DNA of 40,913 nt from Flavobacteriales bacterium. Lineage in GTDB: Bacteria > Bacteroidota > Bacteroidia > CAIKAF01. Positions 15,977-24,198 of the stretch are shown piece by piece (the stretch's first letter is position 1; each line of letters begins with the position of its first letter). The position numbers were made by a program, and so were the translations under genes. The notes beneath the pieces were generated by a model, which was not told the DNA's origin, searched no databases, and saw nothing but the letters and a program-made list of their open reading frames with translations. Location: assembly GCA_026936045.1 (NCBI GenBank), contig JAIXKU010000048.1:1-40913 (forward strand). Reading direction: 5' to 3'.

Positions 15977-17347
15977 ATGAAAATCAGAACGCGGTTCACG
16001 TTGTTGTTTGGCATTATTGTCAGTGTCATTCTGTTCTTTTTTTCATTTTCTATTTATTATATCTCTGATAATTACAGGCAGAACGATTTTCATGCACGCC
16101 TGCAAGACAGGGGCACAGCGCGTTTAAAATTACTTTTAGCAGAAACAGACAACGCCCATATGCCTTCCAACGATCAAGTCTTTGAGAATAGCTTTCATTC
16201 CATCAACAACGAAAGTTTGGTTATTTACAAGTCAAACAAAACACTGCTGTATCGTGATGTTAATGCCCCCTTGCCGCCGGCTGTGGCATTAGATGCCACC
16301 AAGCCGGATAAACCTTTCATCTGCTCGTATGCCCAAAACGAATGTATTGGTTTTATTTATCCATATAAAGGCGAAAATTATGTTGTCTTTTCATCGGGTT
16401 TTGACAAGCATGGCATGAGCTATATAGCCAACCTGAAGCAAACGCTTTTAATTCGTGGCCTTATCTTGCTTTTGGTCATATTTTTATGCGGTTGGCTGTA
16501 CGTAGGACGCCTCCTCAAACCTATCTCAGATATTGTGCAACAAGCCAGCAGAATCACATACAAAAATATGAGCCAACGGTTGAAAAACGGTAACACGAAT
16601 GATGAAATCGGACAGCTTACCTCTACCTTCAATAAAATGCTTGAGCGATTAGAAATCTCTTTTAATATCCAAAAACGTTTTGTCTCAAATGCATCACATG
16701 AATTGCGCAATCCGCTAACCGCCATCAACGGGCAGATTGATGTGGCCTTGATGAAAGACAGAGAGGTGCAAGAATATAAACACGTTTTACAAAATATCTC
16801 CAAAGACATAAAAAATCTAAGAACGCTAACCAATAATTTATTGGAGTTAGCCAATAATGACGAAACGCTCATTCAACATTTTGAAGACATACGTATTGAT
16901 GAAGTGCTTTGGAATATCCAAGCCGATATGGCTCGTCAGTCGCCTGACCGCACTGTACGTATTGAGTTTGATAAAATATTGGAGAGCGATAAATACCTTA
17001 CCTGCAAAGGCGATATCAAATTATTGGAAACAGCATTTATCAATATTATTGATAATGCCTGTAAATTTTCTGATAATAAAACGGTAGATATAAAAATTAC
17101 TACCGACAAATCAAATATCATTTTATTCTTTACAGACAAAGGGATTGGCATACCCAAATCGTTTCTCAATCATATTTTTGAACCGTTTTACCGAGGCAGC
17201 AATGTTATCGGTATTCAAGGTAATGGCATTGGCTTGTCTTTGGTACGACGTATCATCAAGCTGCATGGTGGTAAAATATTTGTAAAATCGGAACTTCATG
17301 AAGGCACCATATTTGAGGTGGTCTTACCAAATTTAAGCCGGTTTTAA
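15977..17347 (+). CDS. Sensor histidine kinase
   Basis: A 456-residue membrane kinase, the partner of the preceding regulator. TM1 spans about residues 9-29, the periplasmic sensor about 30-157 and TM2 about 158-178. HAMP follows (RLLKPISDI onward). HisKA has VSNASHELRNPLT with phospho-acceptor H241. HATPase_c shows the N box NIIDNACKFSD, G1 DKGIGIP, the F box FEPFYRG and G2 GNGIGLSLVRR. The periplasmic part contains two cysteines (C116 and C123, in FICSYAQNECIGF), seven residues apart, that could form a disulfide or metal site. The layout resembles CusS- and RprX-like sensors, but the signal is unknown. Confidence 0.95.
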   Translation: MKIRTRFTLLFGIIVSVILFFFSFSIYYISDNYRQNDFHARLQDRGTARLKLLLAETDNAHMPSNDQVFENSFHSINNESLVIYKSNKTLLYRDVNAPLPPAVALDATKPDKPFICSYAQNECIGFIYPYKGENYVVFSSGFDKHGMSYIANLKQTLLIRGLILLLVIFLCGWLYVGRLLKPISDIVQQASRITYKNMSQRLKNGNTNDEIGQLTSTFNKMLERLEISFNIQKRFVSNASHELRNPLTAINGQIDVALMKDREVQEYKHVLQNISKDIKNLRTLTNNLLELANNDETLIQHFEDIRIDEVLWNIQADMARQSPDRTVRIEFDKILESDKYLTCKGDIKLLETAFINIIDNACKFSDNKTVDIKITTDKSNIILFFTDKGIGIPKSFLNHIFEPFYRGSNVIGIQGNGIGLSLVRRIIKLHGGKIFVKSELHEGTIFEVVLPNLSRF

Positions 17348-17372
17348 TATGACTTAAAAAACGCCGTTCTTT

Positions 17373-17389
17373 TTTAAGTTAATTTTAAG
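17373..17389 (+). promoter_or_regulatory. TTTAAG-N5-TTTAAG direct repeat (candidate operator)
   Basis: TTTAAG at 17373-17378 and 17384-17389 repeat with an 11-bp period. The site lies 26 bp after the histidine-kinase stop and 103 bp before the TDT transporter start. The geometry fits a dimer of an OmpR/PmrA-type regulator. Confidence 0.55.
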
Positions 17390-17434
17390 GTTCCCATGAT
17401 TTTTTGCCTTAAAACCGCCTAAATCTTAATTCTT

Positions 17435-17462
17435 TTTAATGCCGTTTTAACTGCAATTTAAG
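17435..17462 (+). promoter_or_regulatory. Three phased TTTAAn repeats upstream of the TDT gene
   Basis: TTTAAT (17435), TTTAAC (17446) and TTTAAG (17457) follow each other at exactly 11 bp. A possible -7 element, AATCTTTA at 17474-17481, starts 12 bp after the last repeat. A bound regulator would therefore sit where the -33 element should be, as expected for an activator. Confidence 0.55.
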
Positions 17463-17491
17463 CTTCATTTCTGAATCTTTACATAGTTAAA

Positions 17492-18643
17492 ATGGCACAG
17501 ACAATCACACATATTATAACTGAGAAAATAAAAAGTGGCATTGCTCAATTTTTCCCAAGCTACTTTGCGCTCACTATGGCCACAGGTATTGTATCCATTG
17601 CCTGTTTCCTTATCAACATTCCATATCTTGGCGAAGGTCTTTTTTATTTGAATATCTTTTTTTACTGTCTGCTTTGGATACTGCTCCTTAATCGTCTTGT
17701 CTTTTATTTTTCCGAGTTTCTGAAAGACTTTTCCGATCATGCACGCAGTCCAGGCTTCCTCACTTTGGTAGCCGGTACAAATGTGCTTGGCAGTCAATTC
17801 ATCATTATACAACAGAATTATCTTATCGCCTCTATTTTGTATTATCTCGGTTTTGTCCTTTGGGCTATTCTTATCTATTCTTTCTTTTTTATGATTACCG
17901 TGAAGCGCGGAAAGCCATCCCTTGAAAAAGGGATGAATGGTATTTGGTTATTGATGGTAGTGTCCACCCAATCCATTTCAATATTGGGCACACAATTAGC
18001 AGAACATACCTTCTTCTCAAAAGAACTGACCTTGTTTCTATCATTTGTGCTTTTTCTCATCGGATGCATGTTGTATATCATCATCATCACACTTATCTTT
18101 TATCGTCTTACCTTTTTTGAGCTTCGTGCCGAAGAGTTTGCGCCGCCTTACTGGATAAATATGGGTGCGGTAGCCATCACTACTTTAGCCGGTTCTGTAC
18201 TGATTATAAGTGTAAATCAATGGCCGTTTTTGGTTTCTCTCAGTCCGTTCCTGAAAGGATTCACACTGATGTTTTGGGCCATCGGTACCTGGTGGATTCC
18301 GCTTATTCTCATCCTTGGCGCTTGGCGACATTTTTATCAGTTTATCCCCATTATTTATCATCCACAATACTGGGGTATGGTCTTTCCGCTGGGTATGTAC
18401 ACGGTTTGCACCTACCGATTAGCTCAGGCAACCAATATCGGGTTCCTCTTTGACATACCCAACCTGTTTGTATTTGTGGCCTTATTTGCATGGACCATCA
18501 CCATGGCCGGCTTAGTATATAAAAGCATTTCGAATATTTACAAGCTTATAAAAAATAACAGTTTACTAATTCTTAAAAACAAACATTATGAACACAAAAC
18601 AGATTTCAATCGAGAGTCAGTATGTGTCAAGCATACTAACTGA
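17492..18643 (+). CDS. TDT-family (TehA/SLAC1-like) membrane transporter
   Basis: A 383-residue protein with about ten membrane helices. The opening segment [20 protein letters not shown] is the conserved first helix of the tellurite-resistance/dicarboxylate transporter family, which also includes malate permease Mae1, sulfite exporter Ssu1 and the SLAC1 anion channels. [17 protein letters not shown] and [19 protein letters not shown] match the family's later helices. The likely substrate is a small anion (C4-dicarboxylate, sulfite or similar). Phased TTTAAG repeats upstream suggest control by the adjacent two-component system. The last 56 bp overlap the next gene, and the C-terminal tail after residue about 355 is polar and probably not conserved. 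Confidence 0.85.
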   Translation: MAQTITHIITEKIKSGIAQFFPSYFALTMATGIVSIACFLINIPYLGEGLFYLNIFFYCLLWILLLNRLVFYFSEFLKDFSDHARSPGFLTLVAGTNVLGSQFIIIQQNYLIASILYYLGFVLWAILIYSFFFMITVKRGKPSLEKGMNGIWLLMVVSTQSISILGTQLAEHTFFSKELTLFLSFVLFLIGCMLYIIIITLIFYRLTFFELRAEEFAPPYWINMGAVAITTLAGSVLIISVNQWPFLVSLSPFLKGFTLMFWAIGTWWIPLILILGAWRHFYQFIPIIYHPQYWGMVFPLGMYTVCTYRLAQATNIGFLFDIPNLFVFVALFAWTITMAGLVYKSISNIYKLIKNNSLLILKNKHYEHKTDFNRESVCVKHTN

Positions 18644-19187
18644 TACTACTACAAGCAAAACCGCTGCATCTCAGAAAGAGCAGATTCTGAACGCCGATGA
18701 GGTAACCATTGACACTTCACTGTCTCTACAAGAATTGACAGAGCGCTTGCGTTCCTTAACAATAACTGATATTTCGCAAATCCATAATTCGCCTCAGGCA
18801 ACTTATTATGGAGAAATCAACAGTTATAATTTCCAAATCATGAACGTGAAATATGGTCCGATGAGCTCTTTTCCGCCCATACAAGGTGAAATAGAAGAAG
18901 GTGCAGGCCGTACCACCATCAAAGTGAAAATGGATATTAAAAGCCATTTCAAAATGGCCCGCACCATGTATTATACCACATTATTACCTATTGGCCTTAT
19001 TGTTTTATTGCTCAGTTTCTTAGTGCTTGGCGGTACAGCCTATCTGCTGCATGGTATCTTATTCTCAAGCTCATTTATCTTATGTGCATTATTGGTGGTG
19101 GCGCTTACAAAATCATCGCTTATCAATACAAAAAGAAAAGAACTGAAAAATTTTGCCTCCAAGATAGACGGCAGTATCATAGGTTAG
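18588..19187 (+). CDS. Unknown protein with two membrane helices
   Basis: A 199-residue protein I do not recognise. Residues 1-125 are soluble and polar, with a stretch near 45-95 ([34 protein letters not shown]) that alternates like a beta-sheet domain. Residues about 130-150 and 153-172 are two strong membrane helices separated by a short loop, followed by a lysine-rich tail. Both ends should therefore lie on the same, probably cytoplasmic, side. It overlaps the transporter gene by 56 bp, and the ATG follows an A-rich stretch suited to Bacteroidota initiation. Co-transcription suggests an accessory role for the TDT transporter or the regulatory pair (inference). Confidence 0.7.
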   Translation: MNTKQISIESQYVSSILTDTTTSKTAASQKEQILNADEVTIDTSLSLQELTERLRSLTITDISQIHNSPQATYYGEINSYNFQIMNVKYGPMSSFPPIQGEIEEGAGRTTIKVKMDIKSHFKMARTMYYTTLLPIGLIVLLLSFLVLGGTAYLLHGILFSSSFILCALLVVALTKSSLINTKRKELKNFASKIDGSIIG

Positions 19188-19282
19188 AACAGCCCGATGG
19201 GTGATATGGAGACTGACTAGAAAATCTGTACGGTTTCTTTGTTTTGTACCGGAAAACCGGAGAAATTTCTGAATTAATGTTT

Positions 19283-19334
19283 CATGATCGGTATGCCTGA
19301 AATTATCTTTTGGCAGAAAACGAATAGATAGTAG
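19283..19334. repeat. Relic copy of part of the MFS exporter gene
   Basis: 49 of 52 bases match 14464-14515. The minus-strand reading LLSIRFLPKDNFRHTDH matches the exporter in frame, but neither flank (19188-19282 or 19335-19412) resembles the exporter. The surrounding 225-bp gap holds nothing else I can identify. It may be what is left of a decayed paralogue, or a small patch inserted by recombination. Confidence 0.7.
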
Positions 19335-19412
19335 AGGTAAGTGGGAAATTGGTCAACCCACCATTGCCCCGAACCATATCCTAAGTCTGTTTCCAAACCG
19401 GCACTTGCTGTT

Positions 19413-20393
19413 TTATTTGATATATCCTTCCTCTTTCACCCATTCCAATGTGGGTTTGAGAATCTCTTTAGCCGAGCGAAAATTTACACCCAGCTCGTTA
19501 CGTGCTTTGCTGTTATCCACAAACCAATATTTTACGGCATAAGGGATTACATCCGGCTCAAAGCCCATGTTGATAGCAAACGTTTTGGATATCCATGCCA
19601 ATCCTATCAGTACGCTTCTGCTGATTGTTTTAATCGGTTTCTGAATACCGAGAATATCTAATGTCATCCGGGCCAATTGCTCAAATTCCATGTTTTCTCC
19701 GCCTAAAATATAACGCTCACCGGGCTTGCCCTTTTCAAAAGCGGCTACAATGCCTTCGGCCACATCATCTACATAGACGATAGATGTGCCGCCCTTAGCC
19801 AACTGTACGGTTTTTGTAGTGGCAAAATCAATCAGGTTGCCGCATGTAATCCGATCGTAATCATGCGGGCCATACACCTCCGTTGGATTCACAATGATCA
19901 CCGGAAAGCCTTGCCGGGCATGTTCCTTGCAAAATTCTTCCACCTGTTTCTTAGCATGTGCATATACGTAATGGTGGTTATCGGGCAAGGTAAGCGGTGA
20001 ATCTTCATTTAGTATCACCGGTTTGTCGGTACCGTCCACAGCGGTGGATGAACTCACATAAACCATTCTAAGGTTGCCGTTGGCTTTGGCTGCTTCAATG
20101 ATATTCTTTGAGCCTTGAATAACCACATTCGGCATTTTGGATGATTTGATATCTTTCCAGTTTGACAAACTGGCCAAGTGCACCACGCCGGTACATCCCT
20201 TCATCCCTTCCATAAGCGTTTCGGGATGGATAATATCGCCCTCAAATCGTTCATAAGCTAACCCTTCAATACGACGGGTTTGGGTTGTGCTGCGCACCAA
20301 GCAGCGTACTTCATAATCATGTGTCAATAAAGCTTTTACTACCTTGGAGCCAATAAATCCGGCGCCGCCTGTAACAAAAATTTTTCCTTTCAT
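19413..20393 (-). CDS. Extended-SDR NAD(P)-dependent reductase/epimerase
   Basis: A 326-residue Rossmann-fold enzyme. The cofactor motif TGGAGFIG spans residues 8-15. GDI, HLAS, the VSSS segment (about 113-116) and the catalytic pair Y144/K148 (YAHAK) follow, then NPTEVYGPHD. Overall it resembles dihydroflavonol reductase, 3-beta-hydroxysteroid dehydrogenase, HpnA and OleD-type proteins, which reduce or oxidise 3-keto/3-hydroxy groups. It lies 19 bp downstream of the alpha-oxoamine synthase gene in the same operon, so its likely substrate is the 3-keto long-chain base or the acylated form (inference). In Caulobacter an enzyme of this general type (CerR) acts in ceramide synthesis. A sugar epimerase is less likely. 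Confidence 0.85.
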   Translation of the reverse strand: MKGKIFVTGGAGFIGSKVVKALLTHDYEVRCLVRSTTQTRRIEGLAYERFEGDIIHPETLMEGMKGCTGVVHLASLSNWKDIKSSKMPNVVIQGSKNIIEAAKANGNLRMVYVSSSTAVDGTDKPVILNEDSPLTLPDNHHYVYAHAKKQVEEFCKEHARQGFPVIIVNPTEVYGPHDYDRITCGNLIDFATTKTVQLAKGGTSIVYVDDVAEGIVAAFEKGKPGERYILGGENMEFEQLARMTLDILGIQKPIKTISRSVLIGLAWISKTFAINMGFEPDVIPYAVKYWFVDNSKARNELGVNFRSAKEILKPTLEWVKEEGYIK

Positions 20394-20412
20394 TATTATA
20401 TTGGTTTTGGAG

Positions 20413-21798
20413 TTATCCGCCTATCATGGATTTAGGGAAAGAGACATCTGCCATATCACGTCTGATACGTTCCAAATGGACTGCACATTTTTCCACCGTT
20501 TCATTAATTTCTGCCTCCGTATGATCGGTTGTGATAAAAAACCTAAGCCTGGCTTCATTATCAGGCACCGCCGGATATAAAATGGGCTGTACGTTAATAC
20601 CGTCTTTAAACAACGCATCGGCCAAAATCAACGCATGAGCTGAATTGCCCGTAATAATTGGAATAACGGCTGAATCTTTACTGGGACCGGTGTTTAATCC
20701 TTTTTGTTTTGCTTTATCTAAAAAATATCGCGCATTGGCTTGTGTTTTCAATGCTCTCTTTGGCTCTGATTTCATAATTTTGGCAGCAGCCAGAGCCGCT
20801 CCCGCGTTAGCCGGGCTGATACCCACACTATAAACAAAGCCGGGGGTATTATACTTCAAATAATCTATCAACGTCTTTTTACCGGCAATGTATCCACCAC
20901 AGCTGGCAAAGGATTTACTGAACGTTGCCATCCAAAGATCCACTTCTCGGCCATCCACACCATAATAATCACGTATGCCCAGTCCATGTGGGCCGATAAC
21001 ACCCATTGAATGTGCTTCATCCACCATCAAAAGTGCATGATGTTTCTTCTTGATTTCTATAAATTTAGGTAAGGCTGCGATATCGCCGTCCATGCTATAA
21101 ACCCCTTCGATGGTAATTAAGACCCGCTCGTAATCGCCGCGCACCTCTGTAAGTATCTTATCCAGCTCTTCCCAATTCTCGTGAGGGAAAGCGATGCGTC
21201 GCGCACCGGACAATACACAACCTTCAATGATGGAATTATGACTTAAGGCATCATATAAAATCAGGTCTTTGCCCGGACGCATCAAATGACCAATCACCGT
21301 TACATTGGTCGCATGTCCGCTTACCATCACAATGGCATCTTCCACCCCAAGTAAACCGGCTATTTCTTTCTCCAGTTCCTGGTGAATAGGTCGTTCACCG
21401 GTTGCAATACGGCTGGCCGATACAGATGTTCCGTATTTATCCACCGCCTCTTTAGCCGCCTGACTAACCCTTGGATCACCCGATAATCCGATATAATTAT
21501 AACTTGAAAAACTAATCAGTTCTCTGCCTTCAATCCTTGTTTTATCGTTGACAATTCCTTCATTGACACGAAAATACGGATTTGATACTTGCAACATGCG
21601 TAGGGTTTCAAACTGTGCCGCCAGGGTTTGTACTTCCGGGAAATGCTCGAACTGTGTATATACGGAAAAGTCGCGATTAGCTGCACTCTGTGTCGCTGCT
21701 GATGCTGCACCTTGTGCCTGCTTAGCTGATTTCTCTTTCATTAATCTTTTCAGCAATTCTTTCTTTTCTTCAACAGAAAGATTTTTTCCATCACTCAT
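20413..21798 (-). CDS. Alpha-oxoamine synthase (serine palmitoyltransferase/CapA type)
   Basis: A 461-residue PLP-dependent acyltransferase condensing an amino acid with an acyl thioester, releasing CO2. Core features are FSSYNYIGLSGDPRV, SRIATGERPIHQELE, DALSHNS with the ring-stacking H187, VDEAHSMGVIG (D260, H263) and TFSKSFASCGG with Schiff-base K295. The first 45 residues form an extra helical, Ala/Gln/Lys-rich leader (VEEKKELLKRLMKEK) absent from compact serine palmitoyltransferases and reminiscent of segments next to carrier-protein or PKS-linked synthases. The neighbouring reductase argues for long-chain base synthesis rather than biotin (BioF) or threonine degradation (Kbl). Serine (sphinganine) versus cysteate (capnine) cannot be decided from motifs. 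A TAGGTTTG box lies 17 bp upstream. Confidence 0.85.
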   Translation of the reverse strand: MSDGKNLSVEEKKELLKRLMKEKSAKQAQGAASAATQSAANRDFSVYTQFEHFPEVQTLAAQFETLRMLQVSNPYFRVNEGIVNDKTRIEGRELISFSSYNYIGLSGDPRVSQAAKEAVDKYGTSVSASRIATGERPIHQELEKEIAGLLGVEDAIVMVSGHATNVTVIGHLMRPGKDLILYDALSHNSIIEGCVLSGARRIAFPHENWEELDKILTEVRGDYERVLITIEGVYSMDGDIAALPKFIEIKKKHHALLMVDEAHSMGVIGPHGLGIRDYYGVDGREVDLWMATFSKSFASCGGYIAGKKTLIDYLKYNTPGFVYSVGISPANAGAALAAAKIMKSEPKRALKTQANARYFLDKAKQKGLNTGPSKDSAVIPIITGNSAHALILADALFKDGINVQPILYPAVPDNEARLRFFITTDHTEAEINETVEKCAVHLERIRRDMADVSFPKSMIGG

Positions 21799-21814
21799 AT
21801 AGCTATATTTTTCA

Positions 21815-21822
21815 CAAACCTA
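21815..21822 (-). promoter_or_regulatory. -7 promoter element of the lipid-synthase operon
   Basis: TAGGTTTG on the minus strand matches TAnnTTTG exactly, 17 bp before the ATG at 21798. No convincing -33 TTG is found at the usual spacing. The rest of the 218-bp divergent gap is AT-rich; a near match CATCTTTG on the plus strand (21869-21876) could serve the ABC gene but is far from it. Confidence 0.45.
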
Positions 21823-22016
21823 ATTGATTTTTATGAAATTTTTGTCTATTTTCCGTTTGTAAATTTTACATCTTTGTTTATTAAAGCCTATTTATTTTTA
21901 CACTTGTTCTTTGCGAGATTAAGACTAACACATATCATTAAAATTAATAAACTTTAAACGCATCTTGTTTGATCCTATATTTTGTTTGTGTAACATTGTA
22001 TTGCTAACTTCTTGAA

Positions 22017-22754
22017 ATGGGAGAAATTATTCGTACAGAAAATATCATTCGTGATTTTGTGTTGGGAAAAGAAATTATTAAAGTGCTGAAAGGTATTTCT
22101 ATTTCAATACAGAGGAATGAATATGTGGCTTTTATGGGGCCTTCAGGCTCGGGCAAATCCACGTTTATGAATATTATCGGCTGTTTAGACACCCCATCCG
22201 GTGGTCATTATTTTCTAAATGGCGTTGATGTAAGCAAAATGAACGATAATGAATTGGCCAATATCAGAAATAAAGAAATCGGATTTATTTTTCAAACATT
22301 CAATCTTCTGCCCCGATATACCGCTCTTGAGAATGTAGCATTACCATTGGTGTATGCCGGCTATGGCAAAGCTGAACGCATACAACGTGCTACGGAAGTT
22401 TTAGATCAGGTTGGGCTGGCCGACCGTATAAAGCATAAACCCAACGAATTATCAGGCGGGCAGCGCCAACGTGTGGCCGTTGCACGAGCATTAGTCAATA
22501 ACCCTTCTATCTTATTGGCTGACGAGCCTACAGGTAACCTTGATACCAAAACCAGCTATGAAATCATGGCATTATTTGATGAACTGCATCAGAAAGGCAA
22601 TACCATCATTGTAGTAACCCACGAAGAAGATATTGCCCGCCATACAGGTCGTATTATTCGATTACGGGATGGGATTATAGAATCTGATATACCGAATGAA
22701 CCCGAAAAAACGTTTGAAACCTATTTAACTAATTTGGCATCTAACCCCTCTTAA
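22017..22754 (+). CDS. LolD/MacB-type ABC transporter ATPase
   Basis: A 245-residue ATP-binding subunit. Walker A is GPSGSGKS (residues 41-48), the Q-loop is [17 protein letters not shown] around Q93, the signature is LSGGQ (145-149), Walker B is ILLADE (165-170) and the switch His lies in VVTHEED. The [19 protein letters not shown] segment is typical of the MacB/LolD/FtsE clade, which powers lipoprotein release, macrolide or peptide export by mechanotransmission. No FtsX/MacB-type permease is encoded nearby, so its partner must be elsewhere. The next gene starts 2 bp downstream with GTG. Confidence 0.9.
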   Translation: MGEIIRTENIIRDFVLGKEIIKVLKGISISIQRNEYVAFMGPSGSGKSTFMNIIGCLDTPSGGHYFLNGVDVSKMNDNELANIRNKEIGFIFQTFNLLPRYTALENVALPLVYAGYGKAERIQRATEVLDQVGLADRIKHKPNELSGGQRQRVAVARALVNNPSILLADEPTGNLDTKTSYEIMALFDELHQKGNTIIVVTHEEDIARHTGRIIRLRDGIIESDIPNEPEKTFETYLTNLASNPS

Positions 22755-22756
22755 AT

Positions 22757-23317
22757 GTGAAGATTTATACCAAAACCGGCGATAAAGGCTCAACTGCATT
22801 ATGGGGCGGCATGCGTGTATCCAAACACCATCCGCGTATTGAAGCTTATGGTACCATTGATGAATTAAATGCCTGGATAGGTTTAATCCGTGATCAGACG
22901 GCCCTTGAGAAGCAAAAAGAAGAGTTAACAGCTATTCAAAATCATCTTTTTGAGATCGGTTCACTGCTGGCTGCTGAGCCGGGCAATACTAAAATTTGGT
23001 TGCCCGAGCTGAGTCTAACTGCAATCAATGAATTAGAAAACAGTATTGATCAAATGGAACAAAACCTGGCACCATTACATAATTTTATTTTGCCGGGCGG
23101 ACATCCGATTGTCAGTCAGGCACATATTGCCCGTTGTGTTTGTCGCAGAGCAGAACGTTTGGTTGTGGCTATTGCCGAACACGAAATGCTGCCTGATGAG
23201 ATATTGATGTTTCTTAACCGTTTAAGTGATTATCTTTTTGTGTTTTCCCGTTTTCTTACCTCGTATTTAGGTGCTGCCGAAATTCCATGGAAGCCGCGTG
23301 GGAATCCGTCGGTTTAA
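22757..23317 (+). CDS. PduO-type cob(I)alamin adenosyltransferase
   Basis: A 186-residue enzyme that transfers the adenosyl group of ATP to cob(I)alamin to make adenosylcobalamin. The ATP-binding N terminus TKTGDKGSTALWGG, the segment RIEAYGTIDELNAWIG and the active-site helix RCVCRRAERLVV are all present, followed by LNRLSDYLFVFSR. Length matches the family. It starts with GTG at 22757, directly after the TAA of the ABC gene; the overlapping ATG two bases earlier in another frame stops at once. No cobalamin-dependent enzyme or B12 transport gene is nearby, so its context is uninformative. Confidence 0.93.
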   Translation: MKIYTKTGDKGSTALWGGMRVSKHHPRIEAYGTIDELNAWIGLIRDQTALEKQKEELTAIQNHLFEIGSLLAAEPGNTKIWLPELSLTAINELENSIDQMEQNLAPLHNFILPGGHPIVSQAHIARCVCRRAERLVVAIAEHEMLPDEILMFLNRLSDYLFVFSRFLTSYLGAAEIPWKPRGNPSV

Positions 23318-23341
23318 TGTATTTGGTATGCAAAAGCTATT

Positions 23342-24163
23342 GTGCGCTTTTTAAAAATATATCGCTATTTCTCTTTTTTCAACCTTGATATTGTTTTTGG
23401 CGCTCTCGCCTTTGCTTGGTTAGGGGCACAAGTATCAAACATTGAACTTCCCTCATATCATTATAGTCTTTTGGCTATGGCTGTTTGGAGTATTTATACA
23501 CTCGACAGACTGATGGATAACTATTTGCCCAACACACCAGAAACTACACGTCATGCCTTTTGGAAACGGCATGCCCGTTGGGGCTGGGCAGGTATCGTCT
23601 TAGTATGCATTGCAGCTTTGGCTATACTGTTTTATTTTAAACCGTTGCACTTGCTGAAAGGCGGCTTGATGCTGGCTGTTTGTGTCGGCATATATCTGCT
23701 TTCAAAGCAATACCAAAGCAAAGCAAAGCAAATTTGCTGGTGGAAAGAAGTTGTCATTGCGTTAAGCTATGTGCTGGGTATTACCATTGCCTGGTGGAGC
23801 GTGTCCAATATCTGGTCTATCGAGATGTATGTGTTTTGCTTATATCTTTTCTTATTGGCTTTTCTAAACCTGATGGTCATCGGAAGACTAGAAAAAGAAG
23901 AAGGCTTAACCTTAAGCGAAAAAAGTTTGGTTGATCTTTTATCTGAGAAATCATTTAATATTTTGATAACAATCATCGTAGCATTTTCGGCTATAGTAGT
24001 TCCTTTTCTTTCTTTGCCATACAGCTGGGATATTTTATTGGCTGCCTTGCCTTGGCTCATATTGTTTCCTTTGTTTCTAACCAAACTTTTCTTATACGAA
24101 AACTTGTATAGGTATTGGGTAGATGGATTACTAATATTACCGCTCATTTTCCTGCTTTTTTAA
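23342..24163 (+). CDS. Polytopic membrane protein, UbiA-like
   Basis: A 273-residue protein with about eight or nine hydrophobic helices, starting with GTG 24 bp after the adenosyltransferase gene. The sequence SIYTLDRLMDN at residues about 50-60 resembles a degenerate first Asp-rich motif of UbiA prenyltransferases (NDxxDxxxD), but a second Asp-rich motif is not evident; GRLEKEEG occupies the comparable position. I would call it UbiA-superfamily-like without claiming activity. CAAAG is repeated three times in tandem at 23714-23728 and encodes a Lys/Gln/Ser-rich loop. Confidence 0.6.
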   Translation: MRFLKIYRYFSFFNLDIVFGALAFAWLGAQVSNIELPSYHYSLLAMAVWSIYTLDRLMDNYLPNTPETTRHAFWKRHARWGWAGIVLVCIAALAILFYFKPLHLLKGGLMLAVCVGIYLLSKQYQSKAKQICWWKEVVIALSYVLGITIAWWSVSNIWSIEMYVFCLYLFLLAFLNLMVIGRLEKEEGLTLSEKSLVDLLSEKSFNILITIIVAFSAIVVPFLSLPYSWDILLAALPWLILFPLFLTKLFLYENLYRYWVDGLLILPLIFLLF

Positions 24164-24170
24164 TTTGATG

Positions 24171-24178
24171 TATCTTTA
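24171..24178 (+). promoter_or_regulatory. Possible -7 box of the Kef-type antiporter gene
   Basis: TATCTTTA (seven of eight matches to TAnnTTTG) lies 20 bp before the ATG, in the 35-bp gap. No clear -33 element. Weak. Confidence 0.3.
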
Positions 24179-24198
24179 CGACTGGGTAGTCTCTGGCT

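Noticed and set aside
23714-23732. Tandem CAAAG repeats (three copies plus CAAA) inside the UbiA-like gene as a phase-variation tract
   Set aside because: Only 3.8 copies, well below the length at which slippage is usual, in a loop where frame is kept. No second indication of phase variation.
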